64,000 nucleotides of DNA from Persicobacter psychrovividus. GTDB lineage: Bacteria > Bacteroidota > Bacteroidia > Cytophagales > Cyclobacteriaceae. The translations under genes and the position numbers were made by a program. Shown piece by piece: positions 46,690 through 54,397 of the stretch (its first letter is position 1; the number at the start of each line of letters is the position of its first letter). The notes beneath the pieces are model-generated. The model worked only from the letters and a program-made list of their open reading frames with translations. It made no database searches and had not been told where the DNA came from. Location: positions 2,480,001 through 2,544,000 of the forward strand of contig NZ_AP025292.1 in the NCBI RefSeq assembly GCF_036492425.1. The letters run 5' to 3'.

Positions 46690-47577
46690 ATGAATCAGCC
46701 ACGCATTAAGCTTGCGGCCATAGATATAGGATCCAATGCCGCAAGAATACAAATCAGCTCTATACTTGGCGATGAAGATTCCCCCATTTTAAAAAAGGTA
46801 GAATATATCCGTTTTCCCCTTCGGCTGGGCAAGGATGTTTTCAGCACTGGGGAAATCGGGGACAAGAAGAAGGACAAGTTCATTAAGCTCATGCAATGCT
46901 TTAAACTGATGATTGAGCTGCATGAGGTCAAGCACGTTCTTGCTTTTGCCACCTCCGCCTCCAGGGAAGCGAGCAACGGGCAGGCGATTATTGAGGAGAT
47001 CAAGAAGCTTACCGATATTGATCTGCAAATTATTGATGGGGAAATGGAGGCCGAAATTACCGACCTTGCCCTTTCAGAATTTATCGACGACCAGAAATTC
47101 ATCCACATTGATGTCGGTGGGGGTTCAACAGAACTCAATATCCATGAAGACAATCAGCGGATTGCCTCCAAGTCTTTCAAGATCGGATCGGTACGTGTAA
47201 AAACCGCCGATGATCCTATTTGGGATGATATCCGCAGCTGGATCAATGAACATATTTCTGCCGACTGTGGCAATATTGCCTGCCTGGGAACAGGAGGGAA
47301 TATCAATAAAATTTTCCAGATTGCAGCGACAGAAACACCCCACACCCTGAGTACGGGAGATCTAAAAATGACCCGCGATTACCTCCATAAGCTGACCATC
47401 GATGAGCGTATTCAACGACTGAAACTGAACGAGGATCGTGCTGATGTGATTGTTCCTGCTGCCGACATTTACCTCGGTATCATGACCGCCTGCCGTGCCA
47501 AGCGAATCCTGGTTCCGCAAGTAGGTCTAAAAGACGGTATGATCATTAAACTGATGAAATCCGTTACCGAAGGGTAG
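46690..47577 (+). CDS. Ppx/GppA-family phosphatase (exopolyphosphatase-like)
   Basis: A 295-residue protein of the ASKHA fold. Phosphate 1 motif IDIGSNAARIQI (about 10), the FATSASREASN stretch (about 90) and the phosphate 2 motif HIDVGGGSTELNI (about 139), with the catalytic acid region in between. Start at 46690 gives the family's usual N-terminus; the frame could begin at 46618 but those residues are not family-like. About 300 residues is the short form without a C-terminal HD domain. Removes terminal phosphates from polyphosphate or the pppGpp gamma phosphate; which cannot be told. Confidence 0.9.
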   Translation: MNQPRIKLAAIDIGSNAARIQISSILGDEDSPILKKVEYIRFPLRLGKDVFSTGEIGDKKKDKFIKLMQCFKLMIELHEVKHVLAFATSASREASNGQAIIEEIKKLTDIDLQIIDGEMEAEITDLALSEFIDDQKFIHIDVGGGSTELNIHEDNQRIASKSFKIGSVRVKTADDPIWDDIRSWINEHISADCGNIACLGTGGNINKIFQIAATETPHTLSTGDLKMTRDYLHKLTIDERIQRLKLNEDRADVIVPAADIYLGIMTACRAKRILVPQVGLKDGMIIKLMKSVTEG

Positions 47578-47635
47578 CATGGATCGGTAACTGATCCGCC
47601 ATCCTCCAAAAAAATACAACTGACAAACCCAGAAC

Positions 47636-47662
47636 GCCTGAAGATTTTTCTTCGGGCTTTTT
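47636..47662 (+). terminator. Terminator of the Ppx/GppA gene
   Basis: GCCTGAAG and CTTCGGGC arms (one G-U pair), loop of 6 nt, then TTTTT. Confidence 0.8.
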
Positions 47663-47732
47663 GCATTATACTGAATTCCCCACAACAAGCGCCGACAAAA
47701 AGTTCGTTAAGACCAATATTGACCGACTCCAT

Positions 47733-49613
47733 ATGCGCCATAACATCACCCATTCTTTCACCTTTCAGTTGCTGAAACTTTCCCTTCGCAACCACCCCCT
47801 GCTGCTCGCCTTCTGGATCCCTGTTTTATACCTCATTTTTCAGCCTGCCACCAGCAACATCTCCTTTGTGCTTGAGCCTGAATTTATGGGAAAAGTGGAT
47901 TTCATCAGTTTCCTGCTGACAGGCCTCACTTTGGGCATTTTTACTTTTGCCTACCACCTGAGCCTGTTCATTTTCTCCAGCCCCCGCCTGCCTCAGCTGT
48001 ATCATCAAAAAAGCCCCCTGCGCCTGTTTATCCTGAACAACAGCCTGCTTCCGGTGCTTTGCCTGCTGCTGTATACTTTCCTGAGCGCCCTTCATTTGTG
48101 GCGGGTCAGTCATGCTGTGGCCGTGGTTTTTGGGCTGCCCGTGGGCTTCCTGCTGAGTCAGTGGCTGTGGTTGTCCCTGATCGAGAGCATCACCATCAAC
48201 CCCCTGCATCAACTGATCCGCAAGCTCAACCACCATATGCAACATTTTGCTCCCTGGCGAAAAAAACTCCTCAAATTCAGGCAGCAACAGCGGCACCCCC
48301 TCAGGGTCGAGCGCATGATCGGTTCATCGGTAAAAAACAGCTTCAAAAGTCGCCCCAAGCTGTCGGCAAACTGGCTCATGCTATTCAATCAGTACCACCT
48401 GAACCTGCTCATGATCGCCATCACCTTGTTAGCCGCCGTTCAGATTTTCGCGCACTACCCTTCCGACAGTGCCCTTCACCTGCCTGCCATGGCAACGCTC
48501 TTCATTATTCTGGCCATGCTGCTGTTACTCATGACTGCCCTCAGCTACTGGCTCCGCCGTGCATCATGGGTCGTCTTGCTTGGCCTGGTGATCATCAGTG
48601 GTTTCAACCGTGAGGAAAACATAAAATCCGTTCCCGCACTTCCGCTGAAAACCATCAGCAGACAAACCAACCTTCAGGAAAACAGCCTGCCGCTATTTCT
48701 GAAGAACTGGCGCGCACGCTATACCGACAATCCTCACCTGATCCTGATTTACGCCGAAGGGCACGGACAGCGGGCAGCTCTGTGGAGTTTTGAAGTTATG
48801 CGACAACTTGAGCAAGCAATGCCGAGACACTTTCGGGAAAGTAGCCCGATTTATTTCGGGCAGGGCAGCAGCCTTGTCGGCCTGACCTACTTTCGGGAGC
48901 TGAGCCTCCGCAAGGCCAAAGGTTACCCAATAGACCTGACAAGCGAAGCATATCGACAGGACTTAAGCAGGGAAATCTTCAATTCCACCTTCCTGAATCT
49001 TTTTTCCTTTCAGGCATTCAGCGCCTTCATAAAATCCAATGAACAATATTTCAGTACCGTTTACGAAACCAAACTTGATGAATACACACGAGGCCTATTG
49101 CGGAGAAAAGTACAATCAGAGCCACTGAATCCCATGTTTCAGTCGGCTCCCCTGCTTTGGATCAACGGACAGCAAACCTTTCTTTCCGCAGAAAAACAGC
49201 CTAACCATCATTCGCTGATTCACCTGCTGAGCCAACAGATCAACAAAACTCCTGAAAGGAACAGTTTAGCCCTGTTTCTTTCGACCCACCAGCAGTGGCT
49301 CAGCAAAAATACCATGGGCATCACCATTGTTCATCTTGCTGAACAGCCCCAGAAAATAAAGCTGCCAGCCTTTCACGATCAGCTTTCTGCGGAAGAAATT
49401 TGCTTCAGCAGAACCGATCAACAGCCTGACCATCAAGCCCCATCATTGCTGAGCTGGTCATTATCGATAGATCAGAAAAACACAATTTTACACAATATGC
49501 GCAAGGAGCGTAACCAAAGGGGCTTGCAAATAGTGAAAGATAAGACAGCGTACAATAACAGGCTGCTAAAACTCACGCAAATAATTCCTCAAAATGAGCT
49601 TATCAATCCTTAA
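47733..49613 (+). CDS. Divergent patatin-like membrane protein
   Basis: A 626-residue protein with start at 47733; the open frame reaches to 47661 but would overlap the preceding terminator. At least six hydrophobic segments lie within the first 300 residues (for example LLAFWIPVLYLIF, FISFLLTGLTLGIFTF, MLIAITLLAAVQIF, LFIILAMLLLLMTALSYWL). The soluble C-terminal part resembles membrane-linked patatin-like phospholipases of Bacteroidota: EGHGQRAAL (342-350) stands at the oxyanion-hole motif, and GQGSSLVG (376-383) at the nucleophile elbow, but the GxSxG spacing is broken. It may be a pseudo-enzyme. The family call is an inference. Confidence 0.6.
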   Translation: MRHNITHSFTFQLLKLSLRNHPLLLAFWIPVLYLIFQPATSNISFVLEPEFMGKVDFISFLLTGLTLGIFTFAYHLSLFIFSSPRLPQLYHQKSPLRLFILNNSLLPVLCLLLYTFLSALHLWRVSHAVAVVFGLPVGFLLSQWLWLSLIESITINPLHQLIRKLNHHMQHFAPWRKKLLKFRQQQRHPLRVERMIGSSVKNSFKSRPKLSANWLMLFNQYHLNLLMIAITLLAAVQIFAHYPSDSALHLPAMATLFIILAMLLLLMTALSYWLRRASWVVLLGLVIISGFNREENIKSVPALPLKTISRQTNLQENSLPLFLKNWRARYTDNPHLILIYAEGHGQRAALWSFEVMRQLEQAMPRHFRESSPIYFGQGSSLVGLTYFRELSLRKAKGYPIDLTSEAYRQDLSREIFNSTFLNLFSFQAFSAFIKSNEQYFSTVYETKLDEYTRGLLRRKVQSEPLNPMFQSAPLLWINGQQTFLSAEKQPNHHSLIHLLSQQINKTPERNSLALFLSTHQQWLSKNTMGITIVHLAEQPQKIKLPAFHDQLSAEEICFSRTDQQPDHQAPSLLSWSLSIDQKNTILHNMRKERNQRGLQIVKDKTAYNNRLLKLTQIIPQNELINP

Positions 49614-49630
49614 TAATTACTATTTTGAGG

Positions 49631-49664
49631 ATTCCGAACCAGCCCATGGGCATTCGGGAATTTT
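49631..49664 (+). terminator. Probable terminator of the patatin-like gene
   Basis: ATTCCGAA pairs with TTCGGGAAT (one mismatch) around a loop with the palindrome CCCATGGG, followed by TTTT. 18 nt after the stop codon. Confidence 0.6.
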
Positions 49665-49692
49665 GCTGTGAACATCATCTCACCATCAACCC

Positions 49693-51702
49693 ATGATTAT
49701 GCTTTTTCCATCCATGCTTTTCGGATTAGGGCTACTGCTGATCCCCATTCTCATTCACCTGTTTCATTTCCGCAAAGCGAAAAAAGTTTACTTCACCAAT
49801 ACGCGGTTTCTCTCCCAGGCCAAAAAGGTTACCCAGTCGCAAAACCGGCTGAAACACCTGCTGATCATGGCCTCGAGGATGCTTGCCCTTGCGGCGCTGG
49901 TGATGGCTTTTACGCAACCGATGTTACCTGCCAAAGAGGAGACACTCGACAGTAAAATGGTTTATATTTACCTCGACAACTCCATGAGCATGACCAACAA
50001 GGTGCAGGAAAACAGCAGCGCCCTCGATATGGCTGTGGCTTATGTCGATCGAATATTGGATATGTATCCGCAAGGCACCAAGTTTCAGCTGCTCACCAAT
50101 GAATTTGATGCAGAAGCAAGGGTCAACAGGTCTGCGACTCAGCTTTCCGAAAAACTCACTGAAGTCGAGTATAGCCCCGTGGAGCGCTCATTAAAGGATA
50201 TTTTTCAGCGTCAGCGGACAGAGTGGACAGACAATAATGCCCCTTCAGACTTCTATTGGATCAGTGACTTTCAGGCCTCCACTGCCGGAATGCTGGACGA
50301 AATTGCCGTGGACAGCCTGATCAGCCTCAAGCTGGTTCCGGTGGCCATCCCGAATGTAGAAAATATTTATATTGACTCCGTTTACCTCAACACGCCCTAT
50401 TATCTGCCAGAGCAAAAAAATCAGCTGTCGATCAATTTGCGACATGCTGGGCAAAAAGACTACAATGACCTGTCGGTAAAAATGCTCATCAATAATACGC
50501 AGATCGCCGCTACTGTCGTTGATTTGCAGGCAGGAGAGCAGCAGACCGTTACTTTTGATGTTCCTGCTCAGCATGCTGCCAGCAAGGTAAAAGTACAAAT
50601 TGAGGAATTCCCCGTGACTTTCGATAACGAACGCTATTTGGTGTTGCAGCCTTCCCCTCCTGTAGAAACGGTTTCTATTTACGAGGAGCAGCAAAATTTA
50701 GCCATCACCCGCGTTTTCGGCAATGAGGATCTGTTCCATTTTTCCGCCATGAAAACCACCCAGCTTGACTTCGCCATTTTGGAGAAAGCCAACTTTATTT
50801 TCCTCGATGAAGTCGCCAACCTGAGTCCTTCACTGAATGACTTTCTACAGCAATGGGTTGCTGATGGTGGCCACCTCGTACTGATCCCATCTCCAAAGGC
50901 ACGTCCGGATGCCTACGTACAATTGATGCCATTTGTAAAGGTAAATAAATTAGACAATATCAAGAAAAGGCCACTACAACCATTAGACCTGAAAAATCCA
51001 TTTTTCGCCAATGTTTTTGAGAAACAACAGAAGAATTTTCAGATGTTTTCAGCCCAGGCAATTGTGCAAAAAATGAATGCCCCTGAAGTTCCTCTGAGGT
51101 TCGCTACTGGCGAGCCCTTCCTCGCTTCCAAGATTTATGACAACGGAAAACTCACCGCTTTTGCAAGCCCCTTTAATGCGAAATATTCCGACTTCCACCT
51201 GCAAGCGCTCTTTGTGCCTGTGATGTATAAACTCGCCAATGAAAGCCGTCGGGGAAGCACAAACCTTTACCACTCCTTGCGCGCCTCAAGCATGGAATTA
51301 CGAGGCCTGGAGCAATACAATCAAACCTTGCTGAAATTACGACAAGGTCAGGAGGAAGTCATCCCTGCACAACAGTGGTTTGGCAATAAACTCGTTTTGG
51401 AGTTGCCTCGCTTTGCCCTGAAAACGGGCTTTTATGATTTGATCAATGATCAGAAAAAACGCATCAGCACCCTTGCGTTCAACTTCCCCGCCGAGGAATC
51501 AAAACTCGCCACAATCGCTCCTGAGGAGCTCAACTCATGGGCACAGGGGCAGGGCGCGGAGATCATTTCTGTAGAAAATGAGCAACAACTCGAAGCGCGC
51601 CTGGACGAAAATTATCGAGGAAAAGCGCTTTGGATGTATTTCATTGCGTTGGCTTTATTATTTTTGTTTTTTGAAAGTCTATTGATCCGTTTCTGGAAAT
51701 AG
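49693..51702 (+). CDS. BatA-domain, VWA-type membrane protein
   Basis: A 669-residue membrane protein. The first 80 residues match the aerotolerance regulator N-terminal (BatA) region: a membrane segment (about 3-22), the LIPILIHLFHFRKAKKVYFTN motif region, and a second segment (about 57-75). A von Willebrand A domain follows (about 85-235) with the metal-site motif DNSMS (DxSxS). A long beta-rich periplasmic part (about 240-640) and a final membrane segment (about 646-664) complete it. Such proteins stand with DUF4199 genes and a dihydroorotase-like gene in Bacteroidota, as here; their role is unknown but may lie in envelope maintenance. Confidence 0.9.
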   Translation: MIMLFPSMLFGLGLLLIPILIHLFHFRKAKKVYFTNTRFLSQAKKVTQSQNRLKHLLIMASRMLALAALVMAFTQPMLPAKEETLDSKMVYIYLDNSMSMTNKVQENSSALDMAVAYVDRILDMYPQGTKFQLLTNEFDAEARVNRSATQLSEKLTEVEYSPVERSLKDIFQRQRTEWTDNNAPSDFYWISDFQASTAGMLDEIAVDSLISLKLVPVAIPNVENIYIDSVYLNTPYYLPEQKNQLSINLRHAGQKDYNDLSVKMLINNTQIAATVVDLQAGEQQTVTFDVPAQHAASKVKVQIEEFPVTFDNERYLVLQPSPPVETVSIYEEQQNLAITRVFGNEDLFHFSAMKTTQLDFAILEKANFIFLDEVANLSPSLNDFLQQWVADGGHLVLIPSPKARPDAYVQLMPFVKVNKLDNIKKRPLQPLDLKNPFFANVFEKQQKNFQMFSAQAIVQKMNAPEVPLRFATGEPFLASKIYDNGKLTAFASPFNAKYSDFHLQALFVPVMYKLANESRRGSTNLYHSLRASSMELRGLEQYNQTLLKLRQGQEEVIPAQQWFGNKLVLELPRFALKTGFYDLINDQKKRISTLAFNFPAEESKLATIAPEELNSWAQGQGAEIISVENEQQLEARLDENYRGKALWMYFIALALLFLFFESLLIRFWK

Positions 51703-51806
51703 TATTTTTTGGGAATCACCACTTCGGAAAGCTCAAAAAATACTATATTGATGGGATTAATTGACGATCAGAAAAGTTTTTCGTAAAAAGTAAACCACAG
51801 ATTCCG

Positions 51807-53069
51807 ATGAGTATCCTCATTCAAAATGCCCAAATTATCGATGCGAGTTCCTCGTTTCATGGTCAAAAGGTCAATATTTTGATAGATGATCAGGGAAAAA
51901 TTGCCAAAATATCGGCGGAGGCAATAACAGGTGCCGACCAAACCATCGATGCTGAGGGCATGCTCCTGAGTCAAGGCTGGCTCGACATGCAAGCCAACTA
52001 TTGTGATCCTGGCCTGGAGCACAAAGAAGACCTGACCTCTGGGCGGGCGGTCGCTCAAGCGTCAGGGTTTACTCAAGTGGCTGTTGTTCCAACAACAGAG
52101 CCCACGATTCAAACAAAAAATGACGTCCGCTATATTGCCTCAGAAAACAGGGCATCGCTGGTACAGCTGCGTGCTATTGGTGCAGTAACCAAGCAACTCA
52201 AAGGGGAAGACTTCACGGAAATTATCGACTTGCACCAAGCGGGTGCGGTGGCATTTTCGCAAGGAGGAAAACCACTTTACAACAGCGACATCCTACTAAA
52301 GACCTTGCAGTACCTTCAGAAGTTCAACGGCCTGTTGATCAACCGTCCTGAAGACCGGTGGTTGTCGATGTTTGGCCTGATGCACGAAGGGATTGAAAGC
52401 ACTATTCTTGGCATGAAGGGGATTCCTTCAATGGCGGAAGAGTTGATGGTGATCCGTGATCTTAAACTGCTTGAATACGGAGGAGGTAGATTGCACTTTA
52501 GCAATATATCCACTAAAGAAGCTGTTGCACTTATCCGCCAGGCAAAAAGTGAAGGTTACGAGGTGAGCTGTGATATTGCGGCCCATCAGCTTGCTTTCAC
52601 AGATCAAGATCTTCATACTTTTGATACCAATCTGAAAGTCAGCCCACCGTTCAGAAGCCAGGCCGATCGCCAGGCACTCATCGAAGGCTTGCAAGACGGA
52701 ACGATTGATGTCATCGTTTCGGCGCATGAACCGCAGGATCAGGAATCGAAGAAGCTGGAATTTGACCTTGCTGATGCCGGAATTATCGGTCAGCAAACTT
52801 TACTTCCTGTGTTATTACAGGCGGAATTACCTGCCGAAGAATGGATTCATACGGTTACTACCCGACCTGCTCAAATTTTGGGATTATCCCTTGAGCCGAT
52901 CGAAGAAGGCGCCATCGCCAACCTGACCTTGTTTGATCCAGAAGCCAAATGGACCCTTGACCACCGCAGCAGCCAATCCTTATCTGAGAATAATCCTTTC
53001 TGGGGACAGGAATTGCAGGGACGTGTGAAAGCGGTTTTCAATAACGGACAACACGCGCTTAACTATTAA
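51807..53069 (+). CDS. Dihydroorotase-like protein lacking metal ligands
   Basis: A 420-residue amidohydrolase-fold protein of the multifunctional-complex dihydroorotase type. The overall frame is well kept (IDAEGMLLSQGWLDMQ, DPGLEHKED, STKEAV, TRPAQILGLS). However, the DxHxH motif is D60-M-Q62-A-N64, the catalytic Asp of the TDHAPH motif is Ala306 (SAHEPQ), and the second His of the HxxH stretch is Asn233. The two-zinc site therefore cannot form. It is probably a non-catalytic relative, as known for pseudo-dihydroorotases that stabilise aspartate transcarbamoylase; no pyrB is in view. Follows the BatA gene on the same strand, with two DUF4199 genes behind. Confidence 0.88.
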   Translation: MSILIQNAQIIDASSSFHGQKVNILIDDQGKIAKISAEAITGADQTIDAEGMLLSQGWLDMQANYCDPGLEHKEDLTSGRAVAQASGFTQVAVVPTTEPTIQTKNDVRYIASENRASLVQLRAIGAVTKQLKGEDFTEIIDLHQAGAVAFSQGGKPLYNSDILLKTLQYLQKFNGLLINRPEDRWLSMFGLMHEGIESTILGMKGIPSMAEELMVIRDLKLLEYGGGRLHFSNISTKEAVALIRQAKSEGYEVSCDIAAHQLAFTDQDLHTFDTNLKVSPPFRSQADRQALIEGLQDGTIDVIVSAHEPQDQESKKLEFDLADAGIIGQQTLLPVLLQAELPAEEWIHTVTTRPAQILGLSLEPIEEGAIANLTLFDPEAKWTLDHRSSQSLSENNPFWGQELQGRVKAVFNNGQHALNY

Positions 53070-53092
53070 TTCGAATAACCCATTTACAATAT

Positions 53093-53128
53093 GCCAGAAC
53101 CACCCATGGGTTCTGGCAATTTTTTTTA
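53093..53128 (+). terminator. Terminator of the dihydroorotase-like gene
   Basis: GCCAGAACC and GGGTTCTGGC arms with a 6-nt loop, then AATTTTTTTT, 24 nt after the stop codon. The next gene starts only 17 nt later. Confidence 0.85.
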
Positions 53129-53144
53129 CAATCAATTGACCATC

Positions 53145-53675
53145 ATGAATCAACCCTTAATTAAAACAGGCTTACGCTACGGCATTATCGGCACACTGGT
53201 ATTCATTGCCGCTTATACCTCTTTGGCGTTTATTTTCAAAAACCCACCCTTTTCCCTCCCTGTTCCATTGCATGCCCTTGCGCTGTTTCTGTTCATCTTT
53301 GGCGCCGCTTACGAGCTTCGCACGCAACAGCAATCGCTTCACTTTTGGCAAGGCGGAGCCATTGGCGTTATTGTTTACCTCTGTATTGCCATCGGCAGTG
53401 TATTTTGCATCCATAGCCTGTTTGCCTACGGCGACCAAGTAATTGAGTGGGAGCGCACTGCACGCTTGCATTACGCCAGCATCAATCAGGCACAAATGGA
53501 AAATTACGTGGGTGTTGAGGGCGTCGTAGAACAAAAAATACAGGAAATCAGAACTTTTGGCGCTTGGCGTTTAGCAATTAACAATTACCTTTGGATCAAT
53601 TTAATCATCGGCCTGTTTTTATCTATTTTTGTAGCCTTCCTACTACGCAAAAAGAAGGTTGACACACCTACTTAA
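53145..53675 (+). CDS. DUF4199-type membrane protein
   Basis: A 176-residue protein with start at ATG 53145, chosen because the longer frame (from 53091) runs through the terminator. Four hydrophobic segments (about 12-30, 38-53, 69-92 and 147-167) surround a helical extramembrane part with ENYVGVEGVVEQKIQEI. This pattern is that of DUF4199 proteins, found beside dihydroorotase-like genes in Bacteroidota. Function unknown; 12 nt gap to the next DUF4199 gene, so cotranscribed. Confidence 0.8.
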   Translation: MNQPLIKTGLRYGIIGTLVFIAAYTSLAFIFKNPPFSLPVPLHALALFLFIFGAAYELRTQQQSLHFWQGGAIGVIVYLCIAIGSVFCIHSLFAYGDQVIEWERTARLHYASINQAQMENYVGVEGVVEQKIQEIRTFGAWRLAINNYLWINLIIGLFLSIFVAFLLRKKKVDTPT

Positions 53676-53687
53676 TGAAAGACAATT

Positions 53688-54233
53688 ATGCAAAAAGAAT
53701 CAAGTGCTGAACAGAAAAAGCTCATGTACGACCTGGGTATACAAGGCGGTTTACTCCTTGCTATTATTTCGATATTAAGCACGGTCGCGAGTAATCAACT
53801 GAGCAACATGACCTTTAAAGTTGTTGCTGGGCTTACGGCTCTTGTGGCTGCCATCGTTATTTATATTGTATTCAATAAAAAGTTCAAGGCTCAGAACCAA
53901 GGTTATATGAGCTTTAAACAAGGGATGACCATCGGTACCATTATTACAGCCATCAGCACCTTTATCAGTGGGATATTTTCCTATATCTATCCGCTATACC
54001 TTGACAAGGGCATGTGGGACCGCCAAATTCACTCCACCATTCAAACGCTTCAGGGCTATGGTTTATCGGAGGATCAGGTAGATCAGGCCGTTCAGCAAAT
54101 TAAAAATATGAAAGACCCTGCTTTTTATGCCACGAGTGTATTGCAGGGTATGCTATGGTCTTTTATTTTCTTTATTGCCATCCTTGCGATAGTTTGTGCG
54201 ATTCAGAAGAAGCAAAAAACTTTATTGGATTAA
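53688..54233 (+). CDS. DUF4199-type membrane protein
   Basis: A 181-residue paralogue of the preceding gene: hydrophobic segments at about 18-35, 42-60, 76-100 and 152-172, with the extramembrane helix ILKxxGLSEDQVDQAVQQIKNMKDP-like region at 120-145. It has the YMSFKQGMTIGTIITAISTF segment common in DUF4199. Function unknown. Confidence 0.85.
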   Translation: MQKESSAEQKKLMYDLGIQGGLLLAIISILSTVASNQLSNMTFKVVAGLTALVAAIVIYIVFNKKFKAQNQGYMSFKQGMTIGTIITAISTFISGIFSYIYPLYLDKGMWDRQIHSTIQTLQGYGLSEDQVDQAVQQIKNMKDPAFYATSVLQGMLWSFIFFIAILAIVCAIQKKQKTLLD

Positions 54234-54340
54234 AGCTGATTAAAGCCTGACGGCCCTACTGCAAAGTGCAGGTTTCACAGGGAGCCCATCAGCATAAACA
54301 ATGCGCTTTCAGCAGCCTGCTGTGATGGGCTGAAGGCATA

Positions 54341-54380
54341 AAAAAAATCCCCAGGTGAATAAACGCCTGGGGATTTTTTT
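54341..54380. terminator. Bidirectional terminator
   Basis: AAATCCCCAGG and CCTGGGGATTT, an 11-bp perfect stem with a 10-nt loop, A-run on the left and T-run on the right. It lies between the DUF4199 gene and the convergent beta-amylase gene. Confidence 0.9.
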
Positions 54381-54397
54381 GTACTTTATTTTTGGGC

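Noticed and set aside
47661-47732. Longer N-terminus for the patatin-like protein
   Set aside because: It would overlap the end of the Ppx/GppA terminator; the ATG at 47733 directly precedes the first membrane segment.
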